NCBI GenBank assembly: GCA_934546745.1
Contig: CAKTDV010000014.1
Span: 1 to 64,000 of the forward strand
Source of the DNA: an uncultured Desulfovibrio sp.
GTDB lineage: Bacteria > Desulfobacterota > Desulfovibrionia > Desulfovibrionales > Desulfovibrionaceae
Reading direction: 5' to 3'
DNA length: 64,000 nt
Position numbers and translations under genes: made by a program. Positions within the stretch are counted from its first letter, which is position 1. The number at the start of each line of letters is the position of its first letter. Below, one piece after another: positions 7,907-15,991 of the stretch. Below the pieces are notes generated by a model. It had not been told where the DNA came from, searched no databases, and was given only the letters and a program-made list of their open reading frames with translations.

Positions 7907-8446
7907 ATGGTTGCAGCATCTCTGGCCGTGGCCCCGCGGGCCGTTATTCTTTATTCGTCGGTGACGGGCAATACGCGGCGCGTGGCCGAAGCGCTGGCGG
8001 CATCGTCGGGCGATGTGCTTCTTGACGCGCGCCATCTGGATTCCCTGCCGGACGCCGGCGTGCTGGCGCTGGGTTTCTGGGTACGGCGCGGGCAGCCGGA
8101 CGAGATCTCACAGAGGGTCTGGCGTAGGCTGAAGGGGAGATCGGTTTTTTATTTTGGTACGCTGGGGGCCTGGCCTACGTCGGCTCATGCCCAACGCTGC
8201 CGGGAGGCCGCCGAGCGGCTGTTGCGCGAGGGCGGCAACCGCTGCCTTGGTGGATTTCTCTGTCAGGGGCGTGTGGATCCGCATATGGTGGCGCTCTCGG
8301 CACACAAGGGGACGCATCCGCTTACTGAAAAGCGCCGCGCGCGTCTGGCCGAGGCCGCCCGTCATCCTGACGCGTCAGATTGCACCGCGGCCGCGGATGC
8401 CTGGCTGTCCGCCCGGGCCGCTGCCTTGCGGGAGCGGGCGTCGTAG
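7907..8446 (+). CDS. Flavodoxin-fold protein, BilS-like
   Basis: This 179-residue protein has the flavodoxin FMN phosphate loop YSSVTGNTRRVAEAL near its N-terminus, followed by ALGFWVRRGQPDE, FGTLGAWPTSAHAQRC and FLCQGRVDP. These phrases match my recollection of the BilS family, flavodoxin-like proteins found fused to or beside the bilirubin reductase BilR in gut bacteria. No bilR-like gene is in the window, so an electron-transfer role for another partner is equally possible. It starts 5 bases after the CRP/FNR-type regulator and is probably co-transcribed with it, which would tie it to the hcp regulon. The family name is from memory and should be treated as tentative. Confidence 0.7.
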   Translation: MVAASLAVAPRAVILYSSVTGNTRRVAEALAASSGDVLLDARHLDSLPDAGVLALGFWVRRGQPDEISQRVWRRLKGRSVFYFGTLGAWPTSAHAQRCREAAERLLREGGNRCLGGFLCQGRVDPHMVALSAHKGTHPLTEKRRARLAEAARHPDASDCTAAADAWLSARAAALRERAS

Positions 8447-8472
8447 AGTGTCGCTATTTCGCGCGGGTATGA

Positions 8473-10326
8473 TCAGAGTCCTTGCAGCTTGCTACGCAAA
8501 AGCGCCGCTTTGGTCTTGCCGATGCCCGGCAGGGATTGCAATTCTTTTTCTCCGGCGGCGCGCATGGCCTCGACGCTGCCGAAGCGCTCCCAAAGCAGGT
8601 GGGCTGTTGCCGGACCGATGCCCGGCAGGCGCATGAGTTCTCCGGAAAACGCCGCTCCGCCTCGCGCTGTGCGATGGCGGCCAATGGCGAAACGGTGCGT
8701 CGTATCGCGCACATGCTGCAGAAAGAGCAGCTCCGGGGAGCCTGCCCGCAACGGGAGCGGATTGGCGCGGTTGGGCAGAAAGATGCGATCCGCCACATTT
8801 CCGGCGCGGCGATCGGCGTGTCCCTGGGCGTCGCGTGCCTTGGCGATGCCCGCAATGGCGAACAAGTCCTTCTGTCCGGCTTCTTCCAGCGCTTTGCCAA
8901 TAGCGGCCACCTGGCCCCGGCCGCCGTCGATCAGCAGCAGATCCGGCCACGGCGGTCCGCTTTCCAGACGGCGCGCCACCCAGTCGCGCAGGGTGCCGTA
9001 ATCGTCGCCCCCGTCGGGCATGGCGTAGCTGCGATAGGCCGGGGGCAGAGGGCGCGCGTCCTCAAAGACGACCAGACCCACGCGCGTCTGTTTTCCGCCG
9101 GTATGGGAGACGTCCACGCATTCGATGCGGCGTAGCGGCGCGGCGAGATGCAGCGCCCGGGCAAGACGCACCATCAGCGGCATTTCCTCCCTGCTTTCCC
9201 TGCGTCGGGCTTCTTCCCGCGCATTGGACTGGGCGACGTCCACCAATTGATTGTCGGCGGTATTCCGCGGAGCGACAATGCGTACCGGCGCGTTGCGCCG
9301 TTCACCGAAGGCCTGTTCCAGCAGCAGCCGTTCGCCCGACAGCGCTGTACTGTCTTCTCCGTTTTCGCCGGCGTCGTCTGGCGGCATCCACGGTAACAGG
9401 ATGCGGGGCGGGGGGACTGCCCGCGCGTAGTACTGTCCCAGAAAAGACCAGAGCAGTTCTGGCGCGTCTTCGAAATCCAAGCCCGGCCAGTAAAATGCGC
9501 GGCCATCCGTGATGGCGCCGCCGCGCACAAAAATGATGCCCAGCGCAAGTCCCCGTTCGGCGGGAAAAAGCCCCAGAACGTCCATATCGCCGCCGCCCGG
9601 CAGGACGGCGGCCTGCCGCTCCACGGTGCGTTCCACGGCGCGGATCTGATCACGCAGACGCGCTGCCGTTTCGTATTCCAGCGCTTCGGCGGCGTCTTCC
9701 ATCTCCTTGTGCAGCCGGGCTGTCAGGGCATCTGACCTGCCTTCCAGAAGTTCGATGATATTTCTGACGGACTGGCTGTAGGCTTCGGGCGTGATCAGAC
9801 CCATGCAGGGCGCGGTACACTGCCCCATATGATGGTACAGGCAGGGGCGCACACGATTGCGCATGGCCTTGTCGGCGCAGCGCCGCAAGGCAAAGGCCCG
9901 ATGCAGGAGCTTCCATGTTTCCCGCGCGGCAAGCGCGGAGGTAAAGGGCCCGAAATAACGCGCGCCGTCCTTGCGCGCCTGCCGGACCACCTCAAGGCGT
10001 GGATAGGGATGTTTTATGTTGATGCGGAACAGGGCGTACTGCTTGTCATCGCGCAGTACGATATTGTAATGCGGGCGGTAACGTTTGATCAGCCCGGCTT
10101 CCAGCAGCAGGGCTTCCTTTTCCGTGGTCGTGGTCAGAAAGTCCAGCGATACGGCGTGCGTCAGCATGGCGCGCGTCTTGGCGTTCAGCCCTTCGGGACG
10201 GAAATAGGAAAGCACGCGGCGGCGAAGAATGCGGGCTTTGCCCACATAGATTACCTGTCCGCGCGCGTCCTTATAGAGATAGACTCCGGGCGAGAGGGGG
10301 ATGGAGGAAGGCTCCGGGCGTTCCAT
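8473..10326 (-). CDS. uvrC: UvrABC system protein C (excinuclease subunit C)
   Basis: This 617-residue nuclease makes the dual incisions of nucleotide excision repair with UvrA and UvrB. It shows the N-terminal GIY-YIG domain (SPGVYLYKDARGQVIYVGKA, about 10-90), the UvrB-binding UVR motif (LHKEMEDAAEALEYETAARL, about 200-235), the RNase H-like C-terminal nuclease (ECVDVSHTGG, LLIDGGRGQ) and a terminal helix-hairpin-helix pair (LMRLPGIGPATAHLLW, LQSLPGIGKTKAALL). Length fits the family. The ATG at 10326 places the GIY-YIG domain at the very N-terminus; the open frame continues upstream into the porin end without support. It lies 19 bases after the porin gene. Confidence 0.96.
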   Translation of the reverse strand: MERPEPSSIPLSPGVYLYKDARGQVIYVGKARILRRRVLSYFRPEGLNAKTRAMLTHAVSLDFLTTTTEKEALLLEAGLIKRYRPHYNIVLRDDKQYALFRINIKHPYPRLEVVRQARKDGARYFGPFTSALAARETWKLLHRAFALRRCADKAMRNRVRPCLYHHMGQCTAPCMGLITPEAYSQSVRNIIELLEGRSDALTARLHKEMEDAAEALEYETAARLRDQIRAVERTVERQAAVLPGGGDMDVLGLFPAERGLALGIIFVRGGAITDGRAFYWPGLDFEDAPELLWSFLGQYYARAVPPPRILLPWMPPDDAGENGEDSTALSGERLLLEQAFGERRNAPVRIVAPRNTADNQLVDVAQSNAREEARRRESREEMPLMVRLARALHLAAPLRRIECVDVSHTGGKQTRVGLVVFEDARPLPPAYRSYAMPDGGDDYGTLRDWVARRLESGPPWPDLLLIDGGRGQVAAIGKALEEAGQKDLFAIAGIAKARDAQGHADRRAGNVADRIFLPNRANPLPLRAGSPELLFLQHVRDTTHRFAIGRHRTARGGAAFSGELMRLPGIGPATAHLLWERFGSVEAMRAAGEKELQSLPGIGKTKAALLRSKLQGL

Positions 10327-10345
10327 TGTATGGTATGAAACCGCG

Positions 10346-11851
10346 TCAGAAACTGTAGGCGTAGACGAAATTGATGTTCCAGGCATCCCGCACATCGTCG
10401 CGTCGGCCGTTCATGCGGCTCTTGCCCCAGACCGCATCGCGTTTGTCCAGCCACAGGGCGATATAGGCGGCCTCAAGGCCGACAGTCATGTTCTCATAAA
10501 TTTTTGTGTAACTGGAGAGACCCGCTTCAAGCGCCACATCTCTCGTGGTGAGATAAAGTCCCTCCATGCCGGGAACGCCGCCGGACGCGCCGCTGTTGGC
10601 GGCCAGCCCCTTGCCGCTCAGCCAGCGCGCCATGTCCGGGCTGTTGGTACCGCCAATGAGATTGATGCGCAGGCTCTGTTTCACATCCTCGATGACGGAG
10701 ATGTCCCGGAGCCGCAGACCCGCGCCCCAGGTCCCGGCCATGCTCCAGCCTACGGCGTTTTCCCGTCCGGTATACGGATTCCCTGAAAAGGCGAAATGGG
10801 AGAAGCCGTTGTCGCTGCCGGTGAGGGAGAGGACGGGCAGACGCTCCGAGCCGTCGCCGCGATCGCCGTTGTCGCCAGAGGCATACCAGACGTAGAGGCC
10901 GGGAGTGACCCAGTCCAGCCTGTATTCGGCCAGCAGCGAGGCTATCCAGCCGCGACGGGAGGCCGAGGCGTCGTCCCGCCGCACAGTGCCGTAAACGACG
11001 TCCCATGACAGGCGAAAGGGATCCCAGAGTGTCGCTTCGCCGGTCAGACCGGCCCAGAAGGCGTTGCCATACGCGGTGAGGCGCTCGCCGTGGGAAGCGC
11101 CGCCCGCAGGCAGCATGCCGCCCCGCCAGCTGTCAAACGACGCGCCGCAGCGCGCCGGATCCCCCGGACCGCGGAAGGTGTTGGGGCCGATCTTGCCGTA
11201 CATGGCCCACGGCGTGAGATCCAGCCCAGCGGCGGGGCGCAGGGGCAGCGTCAGTCCGAACAGATCCGTGTTGTCCAGCCAGCAGGCCCGCCTAGCGCCG
11301 CGATCCGGCTGTGGAAGGCCGGAAAAGTTGTCATTCCAGGGACGCGCCCAGAAGACGGTGAGATCGGCGGATGCGGCAAGGTGGGCCGTCAGGGTGACGG
11401 CGGCCAGATCGTCGGCCAGCACCTGCGAACCGGCGGTAAGGCCAGGCAGGGCCAGGGGCTGAAGCCCCATGCGCGCACGCACGTCCAGAGAGGGAAGCGT
11501 CCAATCAAGATAGGCATGTCTGACCTCGACGGCGGGGCCGTCGGCGCCTATGGCCGCGCCGTCCGCTCCCCGGCCCCAGATCTGATCGCCGATTTCCAGG
11601 GCCAGCGTACCGGAAAGCGCGCTGGAGGCCGACGCCTCCAGTTGCAGACGCAGACGCTGGCGGGCTTCAACATTGTCTTCCCCATGCGCGCCGTAGCCAG
11701 GGGAGCCGGAACCGCCCGTAAAAGCGCCGTGCTGGCCGTAGTCAAAGCTCATCAGCCATTGTCCCTTTACCCGGAAATCGACGGAGGCGGCGGGCGCGGC
11801 GGTGGAGAAGAGCAGGGCGGCGGTCAGGAGGAGAAGGGACAGTCGTTTCAT
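10346..11851 (-). CDS. Outer-membrane porin, Desulfovibrio homotrimeric type
   Basis: This 501-residue protein starts with a clear signal peptide (MKRLSLLLLTAALLFSTAAPAAS) and continues with alternating aromatic and polar stretches typical of beta-barrel strands. It ends in VYAYSF, the terminal phenylalanine required for outer-membrane insertion by BAM. The motif EARQRLRLQLEASAS near residues 60-75 and the tail NINFVYAYSF match porins annotated as outer membrane homotrimeric porin in Desulfovibrio. It would form a general diffusion channel. No TonB box or plug domain is seen. Confidence 0.85.
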   Translation of the reverse strand: MKRLSLLLLTAALLFSTAAPAASVDFRVKGQWLMSFDYGQHGAFTGGSGSPGYGAHGEDNVEARQRLRLQLEASASSALSGTLALEIGDQIWGRGADGAAIGADGPAVEVRHAYLDWTLPSLDVRARMGLQPLALPGLTAGSQVLADDLAAVTLTAHLAASADLTVFWARPWNDNFSGLPQPDRGARRACWLDNTDLFGLTLPLRPAAGLDLTPWAMYGKIGPNTFRGPGDPARCGASFDSWRGGMLPAGGASHGERLTAYGNAFWAGLTGEATLWDPFRLSWDVVYGTVRRDDASASRRGWIASLLAEYRLDWVTPGLYVWYASGDNGDRGDGSERLPVLSLTGSDNGFSHFAFSGNPYTGRENAVGWSMAGTWGAGLRLRDISVIEDVKQSLRINLIGGTNSPDMARWLSGKGLAANSGASGGVPGMEGLYLTTRDVALEAGLSSYTKIYENMTVGLEAAYIALWLDKRDAVWGKSRMNGRRDDVRDAWNINFVYAYSF

Positions 11852-11878
11852 GGCGGCTCCGGAAGACGGTGGAGAAGG

Positions 11879-12904
11879 CTATGACAGATGAGCCGCGTAC
11901 CAGTCTCCCGCCAGGCGGAGACCCTGACGGACATCGAACGCGGGATCGTACCCCAGCAGCGTGCGCGCGCGGGTAATATCGGCCAGCGAGTGACGGACGT
12001 CTCCGGTGCGGAAATCTCGGTGTGTGGGCACGGCCGCGGCGGCTTCGGGCTTGTGGCGGCTCACCTCCTCCCTGATCAGGGCAAAAAGTTCGTTCAGGGT
12101 GGTGCGTTGCCCGAAGGCCACGTTGTAGACGGTGTTGCGGGCGTCGCCTTCGGCGAAACTGGCCAGCAGATTGGCCTGCACGACATTGTCAATATAGCAG
12201 AAATCCCGGCTGGTCTCACCGTCGCCGTTGACAAAGACGGTTTCACCCTTGAGCAGACTGGCAAACCATTGGGGAATGACGGCCGCATAGGCTCCGTAGG
12301 GATCCTGGCGTTGTCCGAAGACATTGAAGTAACGCAGGCCGACAGTCGTGAGGCCGTAACAGCGCGTAAAGACGCTGGCATAAAGCTCGTTGACGTATTT
12401 TGTTACGGCATAGGGGGAGAGGGGATTGCCGATGTTGTCTTCCACCTTCGGCAGTTCGGGCGAATCACCGTAGGTGGAGGAGGACGCCGCGTAGACGAAG
12501 CTCCGCACCCGCGCGTCGCGGGCGGCCACAAGCATGTTGACGAAGCCGTCAATGTTGCAGCTGTTGGAAAGCAGGGGATCGTCGATGGAGCGGGGAACCG
12601 AACCCAGCGCGGCCTCGTGCAGCACATGTTCCACGCCCTCGCAGGCCTTGCGGCAGGTAGCGGGATCGCGGATGTCGCCTTCAAGGAAGGTAAAGCGTTG
12701 CCAGGCCTCTTCGCCCACAGCGTCCCGTACCATATCGAGATTTTTCTGGTATCCTGTCAGAAAGTTGTCGAGGCCGGTGACGGTCTGGCCAAGAGTGAGC
12801 AGGCGCTCCAGCAGGTTGGAACCGATAAAGCCCGCCACGCCGGTCACAAGCCAGCGGTGGGGATTTGCCCGCATGGTAGCGCAGAGATCGGAATAGGCGC
12901 TCAT
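11879..12904 (-). CDS. UDP-N-acetylglucosamine 4-epimerase-like SDR (WbpP/TviC type)
   Basis: This 341-residue extended short-chain dehydrogenase interconverts UDP-sugars for surface polysaccharide synthesis. It has the NAD-binding loop GVAGFIGSN (about 22-30), the catalytic serine region YAASSSTYGD and the YxxxK motif YAVTK (about 155). It closely resembles WbpP/VipB/TviC, which epimerise UDP-GlcNAc(A) to UDP-GalNAc(A): the phrases LHEAALGSVPRSIDDP, LRYFNVFGQRQDP and INGDGETSRDFCYI-like segments are family hallmarks, and the length equals WbpP. An upstream GGAGAACG supports the ATG at 12904. It is divergent from the glycosyltransferase gene. Confidence 0.88.
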   Translation of the reverse strand: MSAYSDLCATMRANPHRWLVTGVAGFIGSNLLERLLTLGQTVTGLDNFLTGYQKNLDMVRDAVGEEAWQRFTFLEGDIRDPATCRKACEGVEHVLHEAALGSVPRSIDDPLLSNSCNIDGFVNMLVAARDARVRSFVYAASSSTYGDSPELPKVEDNIGNPLSPYAVTKYVNELYASVFTRCYGLTTVGLRYFNVFGQRQDPYGAYAAVIPQWFASLLKGETVFVNGDGETSRDFCYIDNVVQANLLASFAEGDARNTVYNVAFGQRTTLNELFALIREEVSRHKPEAAAAVPTHRDFRTGDVRHSLADITRARTLLGYDPAFDVRQGLRLAGDWYAAHLS

Positions 12905-13166
12905 AGCGTTCTCCGTCAGAAGTTGCGGTTGGGTGACACGGGAACCGTGTCCCGCATTGTTTACGTCAGGGAAGGGCGTCTGTCAAAAGCCCGTGCGGCG
13001 GCCACAGGGGGCTTTTCAGGCGTGCGCCTACCTGCTATAGGCAGGGCAAGGCGGGCGGCGGGAGTGGACGCGGACGGCGCGGCCATCCTCCCGCGGCAAT
13101 CGTCCCGTCCCCGATGGGCCTGTTCCGGCGGCGGGTATGTTTTCCGGAAAAGGAGGCGTTGTCACA

Positions 13167-14345
13167 GTGAAAGTCCTTGTACTCGGCAATCAGGGCCGTT
13201 CCACGGCGAATTTCTGGACGGTGCTGGCGCGGCGCATGCTGCTGGACGGACATGATGTCGTTTTTGCCGTACCGCCCGGAGACGCGCGGGCCGATGCCGC
13301 GCTGCGCGGCGTGGGAGATGCCCGCACGGTGACGGGCGCGCCGCGCGTCGTGCATTACCCTCTGGATCGCAAGGGGCTGAATCCGTGGCGGGACGCCCGC
13401 AGCTTTTTCGCGCTGGCGCGTCTGCTGCGGACGGAGCGCCCCGACTATCTCTTTGCCTCCACCATCAAAGCTGTCATTTACGGGTGTCTGGCGGCGCGCG
13501 TTGCGCGCGTACCGCATATCTACGCGACCATTACCGGCCTGGGCTACGCCTTTGAGGCCGATTCTTTTTTCAAGCGCCGCATCAATGAATTGAGCGTTTT
13601 TCTGTATGCGCGTGCCCTTGCCCGGGCGGAGGGCGTCTTTTTTCAGAATCGGGATGACGCGGCGCTGTTCCGGCAATGCGGCATTCTTGCGCCCCATGCC
13701 CGCGTGCTGATGGCGCGCGGTACGGGCGTGGACGTGGAGCGCTTCGCGCCCAGCCCCCTGCCGCCCCTGCCCCCGGATGATGCCGATCCGGGTAAAAAGC
13801 GCCTGATCTTTCTCTTGGTGGCCCGCCTTCTTGAGGCCAAGGGTCTTGAGGAATACGCCGGGGCGGCCCGCCTGCTCCGGGAGCGCTATCCGGCGGCGGT
13901 GTTCCGCTTGCTGGGGCCCGCGGAATCCGGCTTGGGCGCTATCCCTCTGGAGACCGTCGCGCGCTGGGGTGAACAGGGGTTGATAGAGTACCTCGGGGAA
14001 ACCCGCGATGTGCGCCCTCACGTGGCGGCGTCGCATGTGCTCGTGCTGCCGTCGTGGAGAGAGGGAACGCCGACCGCCATTATGGAAGGCATGAGCATGG
14101 GGCGTCCCGCTGTGGTGACGGACGTACCTGGCTGCCGCGAGGTGGTGCGCAACGGCGTCAACGGCCTGCTGTGCCGTGTGCGCGATCCCCGTTCTCTGGC
14201 CGGCGCGCTGGAGCATTTTCTGCAACGCCCATCGGAAATTGTCCGTATGGGCGCTGCCAGCCGCCGTCTGGCGCTGGAGGAGTTTGACGCCGGCGCGGTG
14301 GCTTCCGGCATTGTGCGCGACATGGGCCTGCTGCCCCGTCGCTGA
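13167..14345 (+). CDS. Glycosyltransferase family 4 (GT-B fold)
   Basis: This protein of about 392 residues transfers a nucleotide sugar in polysaccharide assembly. The N-terminal lobe begins VLVLGNQGRSTANFW; the C-terminal lobe has the donor-site motif SWREGTPTAIMEGMSMGRPAV, with the EX7E spacing typical of GT4 enzymes, preceded by LLVARLLEAKG. I placed the start at the GTG at 13167 because AAAGGAGG lies 10 bases upstream; an in-frame ATG at 13137 would place that ribosome-binding site inside the coding sequence. It ends 27 bases before the phosphoglycosyltransferase gene, so the pair probably forms an operon. The sugar and linkage cannot be told from sequence. Confidence 0.88.
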   Translation: MKVLVLGNQGRSTANFWTVLARRMLLDGHDVVFAVPPGDARADAALRGVGDARTVTGAPRVVHYPLDRKGLNPWRDARSFFALARLLRTERPDYLFASTIKAVIYGCLAARVARVPHIYATITGLGYAFEADSFFKRRINELSVFLYARALARAEGVFFQNRDDAALFRQCGILAPHARVLMARGTGVDVERFAPSPLPPLPPDDADPGKKRLIFLLVARLLEAKGLEEYAGAARLLRERYPAAVFRLLGPAESGLGAIPLETVARWGEQGLIEYLGETRDVRPHVAASHVLVLPSWREGTPTAIMEGMSMGRPAVVTDVPGCREVVRNGVNGLLCRVRDPRSLAGALEHFLQRPSEIVRMGAASRRLALEEFDAGAVASGIVRDMGLLPRR

Positions 14346-14372
14346 TCCTTCGTCACGCCCCAAGGAGCTTCC

Positions 14373-15722
14373 ATGATCAGTTCCTACCGCATGGCCCTGT
14401 TGCAGGTGCTGGATATGCTCTGCCTGGCCGTTGCCCTGACAGTCTCTGGCCTGACCACCATCGAGCCCGGTCTGAATGTTTTTGAGGACTACACCGGCGC
14501 GTCGCTGTTCACGGTTTTCTTCTACCTGCTGTTCTTCTATATTCTCGACGCCTACAGCGTTGGCATGGAGGATTTCAGGGAAACCTGCGGGCGTGTGCTG
14601 GTGGCCTGCGTTCTGGCCATCGTCAGTTCCGCGACGGCCTCCTATTCCTTCGATCACTGGCGTTTTGACCGGGAAACGGCCCTGCTGCTTTTCTGTCTGT
14701 CCCTGCTGCTCTGCCTGGGCTGGCGTTTCCTCTACTATCTGAATGCCGACAGGGTGACGCATCCCCTGCGTGTACTGTTCATTGGCGTTGACCGGGCGGG
14801 AAAGGTGCGCCGGATGCTGGCGGAAAGCCTGCCCAAGGCGGCGATTCTCGGCTATGTGGGCGAACCCGGCCAAGCGCCGGATGCCGGTCCCTGCCTTGGA
14901 GCGCCTTTTCAGGCGCTGTCCATTGCGCGGGAAAAGGGCGCGACCATTATCGTGCTGCTGCCCGACGCGCCCATTGACGACGATATCGCCCGCGACCTGC
15001 TCGACGCCAAACTGCGCGGCGCCATGATTGTGGACATCCGCGCCTTTTACGAACATGTGGCGCACCGTCTGCCCATAGGACTCGTTACCGACGAATGGCT
15101 GCTGCAGTCCGAGGGCTTTTCGCTCAATACACGCGGATCCCTGCGCCGTCTCAAGCGCGCGCTGGACGTGATGATTTCCCTGCTGCTGCTTATTCCCGCC
15201 GCGCCGGTCATGCTGCTCACCGCCTTGCTGATCCGGCTGGAATCTCCCGGCCCTGTCATCTACACCCAGAGACGCGTCGGCCTGTTCGAGAAGGAATTTA
15301 CCGTCTACAAGTTCCGTTCCATGTGTACCGATGCTGAAACAAACGGCGCTGTCTGGGCCAGGGCGCATGACGATCGCGTGACCCGCGTGGGGCGTATCAT
15401 CCGCAAGGTGCGCATCGACGAACTCCCCCAGATATGGAACATTCTCAAGGGCGACATGAGTTTTATCGGGCCCCGTCCCGAGCGCATGGCCTTTGTGCGC
15501 CAGCTCCGGGAAAGCATTCCCTTCTATGGCATGCGCCATATGGTGAAGCCCGGCCTGACAGGCTGGGCGCAGGTGTGCTATCCTTACGGAGCCTCCGAGG
15601 AGGATGCCCGCCGCAAGCTTGAGTATGACCTCTACTATATCAAGAACATGTCCATCCTGCTGGACATCCATATTATTTTCAAAACAGTGGGTGTCGTCCT
15701 TTTTCCCAAGGGGGCCAGGTAG
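14373..15722 (+). CDS. Polyprenyl-phosphate sugar phosphotransferase (WcaJ/PssY-type initiating enzyme)
   Basis: This 449-residue membrane protein starts repeat-unit synthesis by moving sugar-1-phosphate from a nucleotide sugar onto undecaprenyl phosphate. The N-terminal part has four to five membrane segments and a CoA-binding-like domain (about 125-240, VLFIGVDRAGKV). The C-terminal bacterial sugar transferase domain carries LKRALDVMIS, VYKFRSM, RVGRIIRKVRIDELPQ, FIGPRPER and PGLTGWAQV, all family hallmarks. AAGGAG precedes the ATG. It follows the GT4 gene and is closed by a strong terminator. Confidence 0.92.
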   Translation: MISSYRMALLQVLDMLCLAVALTVSGLTTIEPGLNVFEDYTGASLFTVFFYLLFFYILDAYSVGMEDFRETCGRVLVACVLAIVSSATASYSFDHWRFDRETALLLFCLSLLLCLGWRFLYYLNADRVTHPLRVLFIGVDRAGKVRRMLAESLPKAAILGYVGEPGQAPDAGPCLGAPFQALSIAREKGATIIVLLPDAPIDDDIARDLLDAKLRGAMIVDIRAFYEHVAHRLPIGLVTDEWLLQSEGFSLNTRGSLRRLKRALDVMISLLLLIPAAPVMLLTALLIRLESPGPVIYTQRRVGLFEKEFTVYKFRSMCTDAETNGAVWARAHDDRVTRVGRIIRKVRIDELPQIWNILKGDMSFIGPRPERMAFVRQLRESIPFYGMRHMVKPGLTGWAQVCYPYGASEEDARRKLEYDLYYIKNMSILLDIHIIFKTVGVVLFPKGAR

Positions 15723-15793
15723 CGCTCAGGGAGGGGCTGTGCCCCGGCGGTTCCGCCAATTTTTCCCCCGTGCGTCGCACGGGGCGTTTGTGG

Positions 15794-15836
15794 GGCGGGC
15801 GGCGGAAAATTTTTCCCGCCGCCCGCCTTCCTTTTT
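15794..15836 (+). terminator. Rho-independent terminator after the polysaccharide genes
   Basis: A long GC-rich stem (GGCGGGCGGCGG-AAAA with TTTT-CCCGCCGCCCGCC, one bulge) is followed by TTCCTTTTTT, about 70 bases past the stop codon at 15722. Confidence 0.85.
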
Positions 15837-15893
15837 TGTGTTGTTTTTCTTTTTCTTATGTAATATGAAGAGGTTGTGTGTATCTTGGCGTTC

Positions 15894-15909
15894 TGGCACA
15901 CCCTGTGCT
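15894..15909 (+). promoter_or_regulatory. Sigma-54 (-24/-12) promoter of flgE
   Basis: TGGCAC-ACCCT-GTGCT matches the sigma-54 consensus TGGCAC-N5-TTGCW with a single mismatch and exact GG/GC spacing. It lies 83 bases upstream of the flgE start and just after the terminator of the preceding genes. Flagellar hook genes are commonly sigma-54 dependent, which supports the call. Confidence 0.75.
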
Positions 15910-15991
15910 TCCTCAACGGGGAGCCTGGCGGAAATTGCCGGGGCTTTTCGCCTTCGTGGGGAGGGCGTATTCTTTTCGGCGAGGAGCACAC

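Noticed and set aside
12935..12951. GACACGG-GAA-CCGTGTC palindrome upstream of the WbpP-type gene
   Set aside because: It could be an operator, but no regulator or second copy supports it; chance is possible in GC-rich DNA.
12985..13016. Hairpin AAAAGCCC/GGGCTTTT between divergent polysaccharide genes
   Set aside because: It looks like a terminator but no transcript should end there; the stem is short with a long loop, so it was not called.
13035..15671. Very long minus-strand open frame (878 codons) opposite the glycosyltransferase genes
   Set aside because: It is the antisense of two well-supported genes, rich in His, Gln and Arg, without family motifs; high GC creates such shadows.
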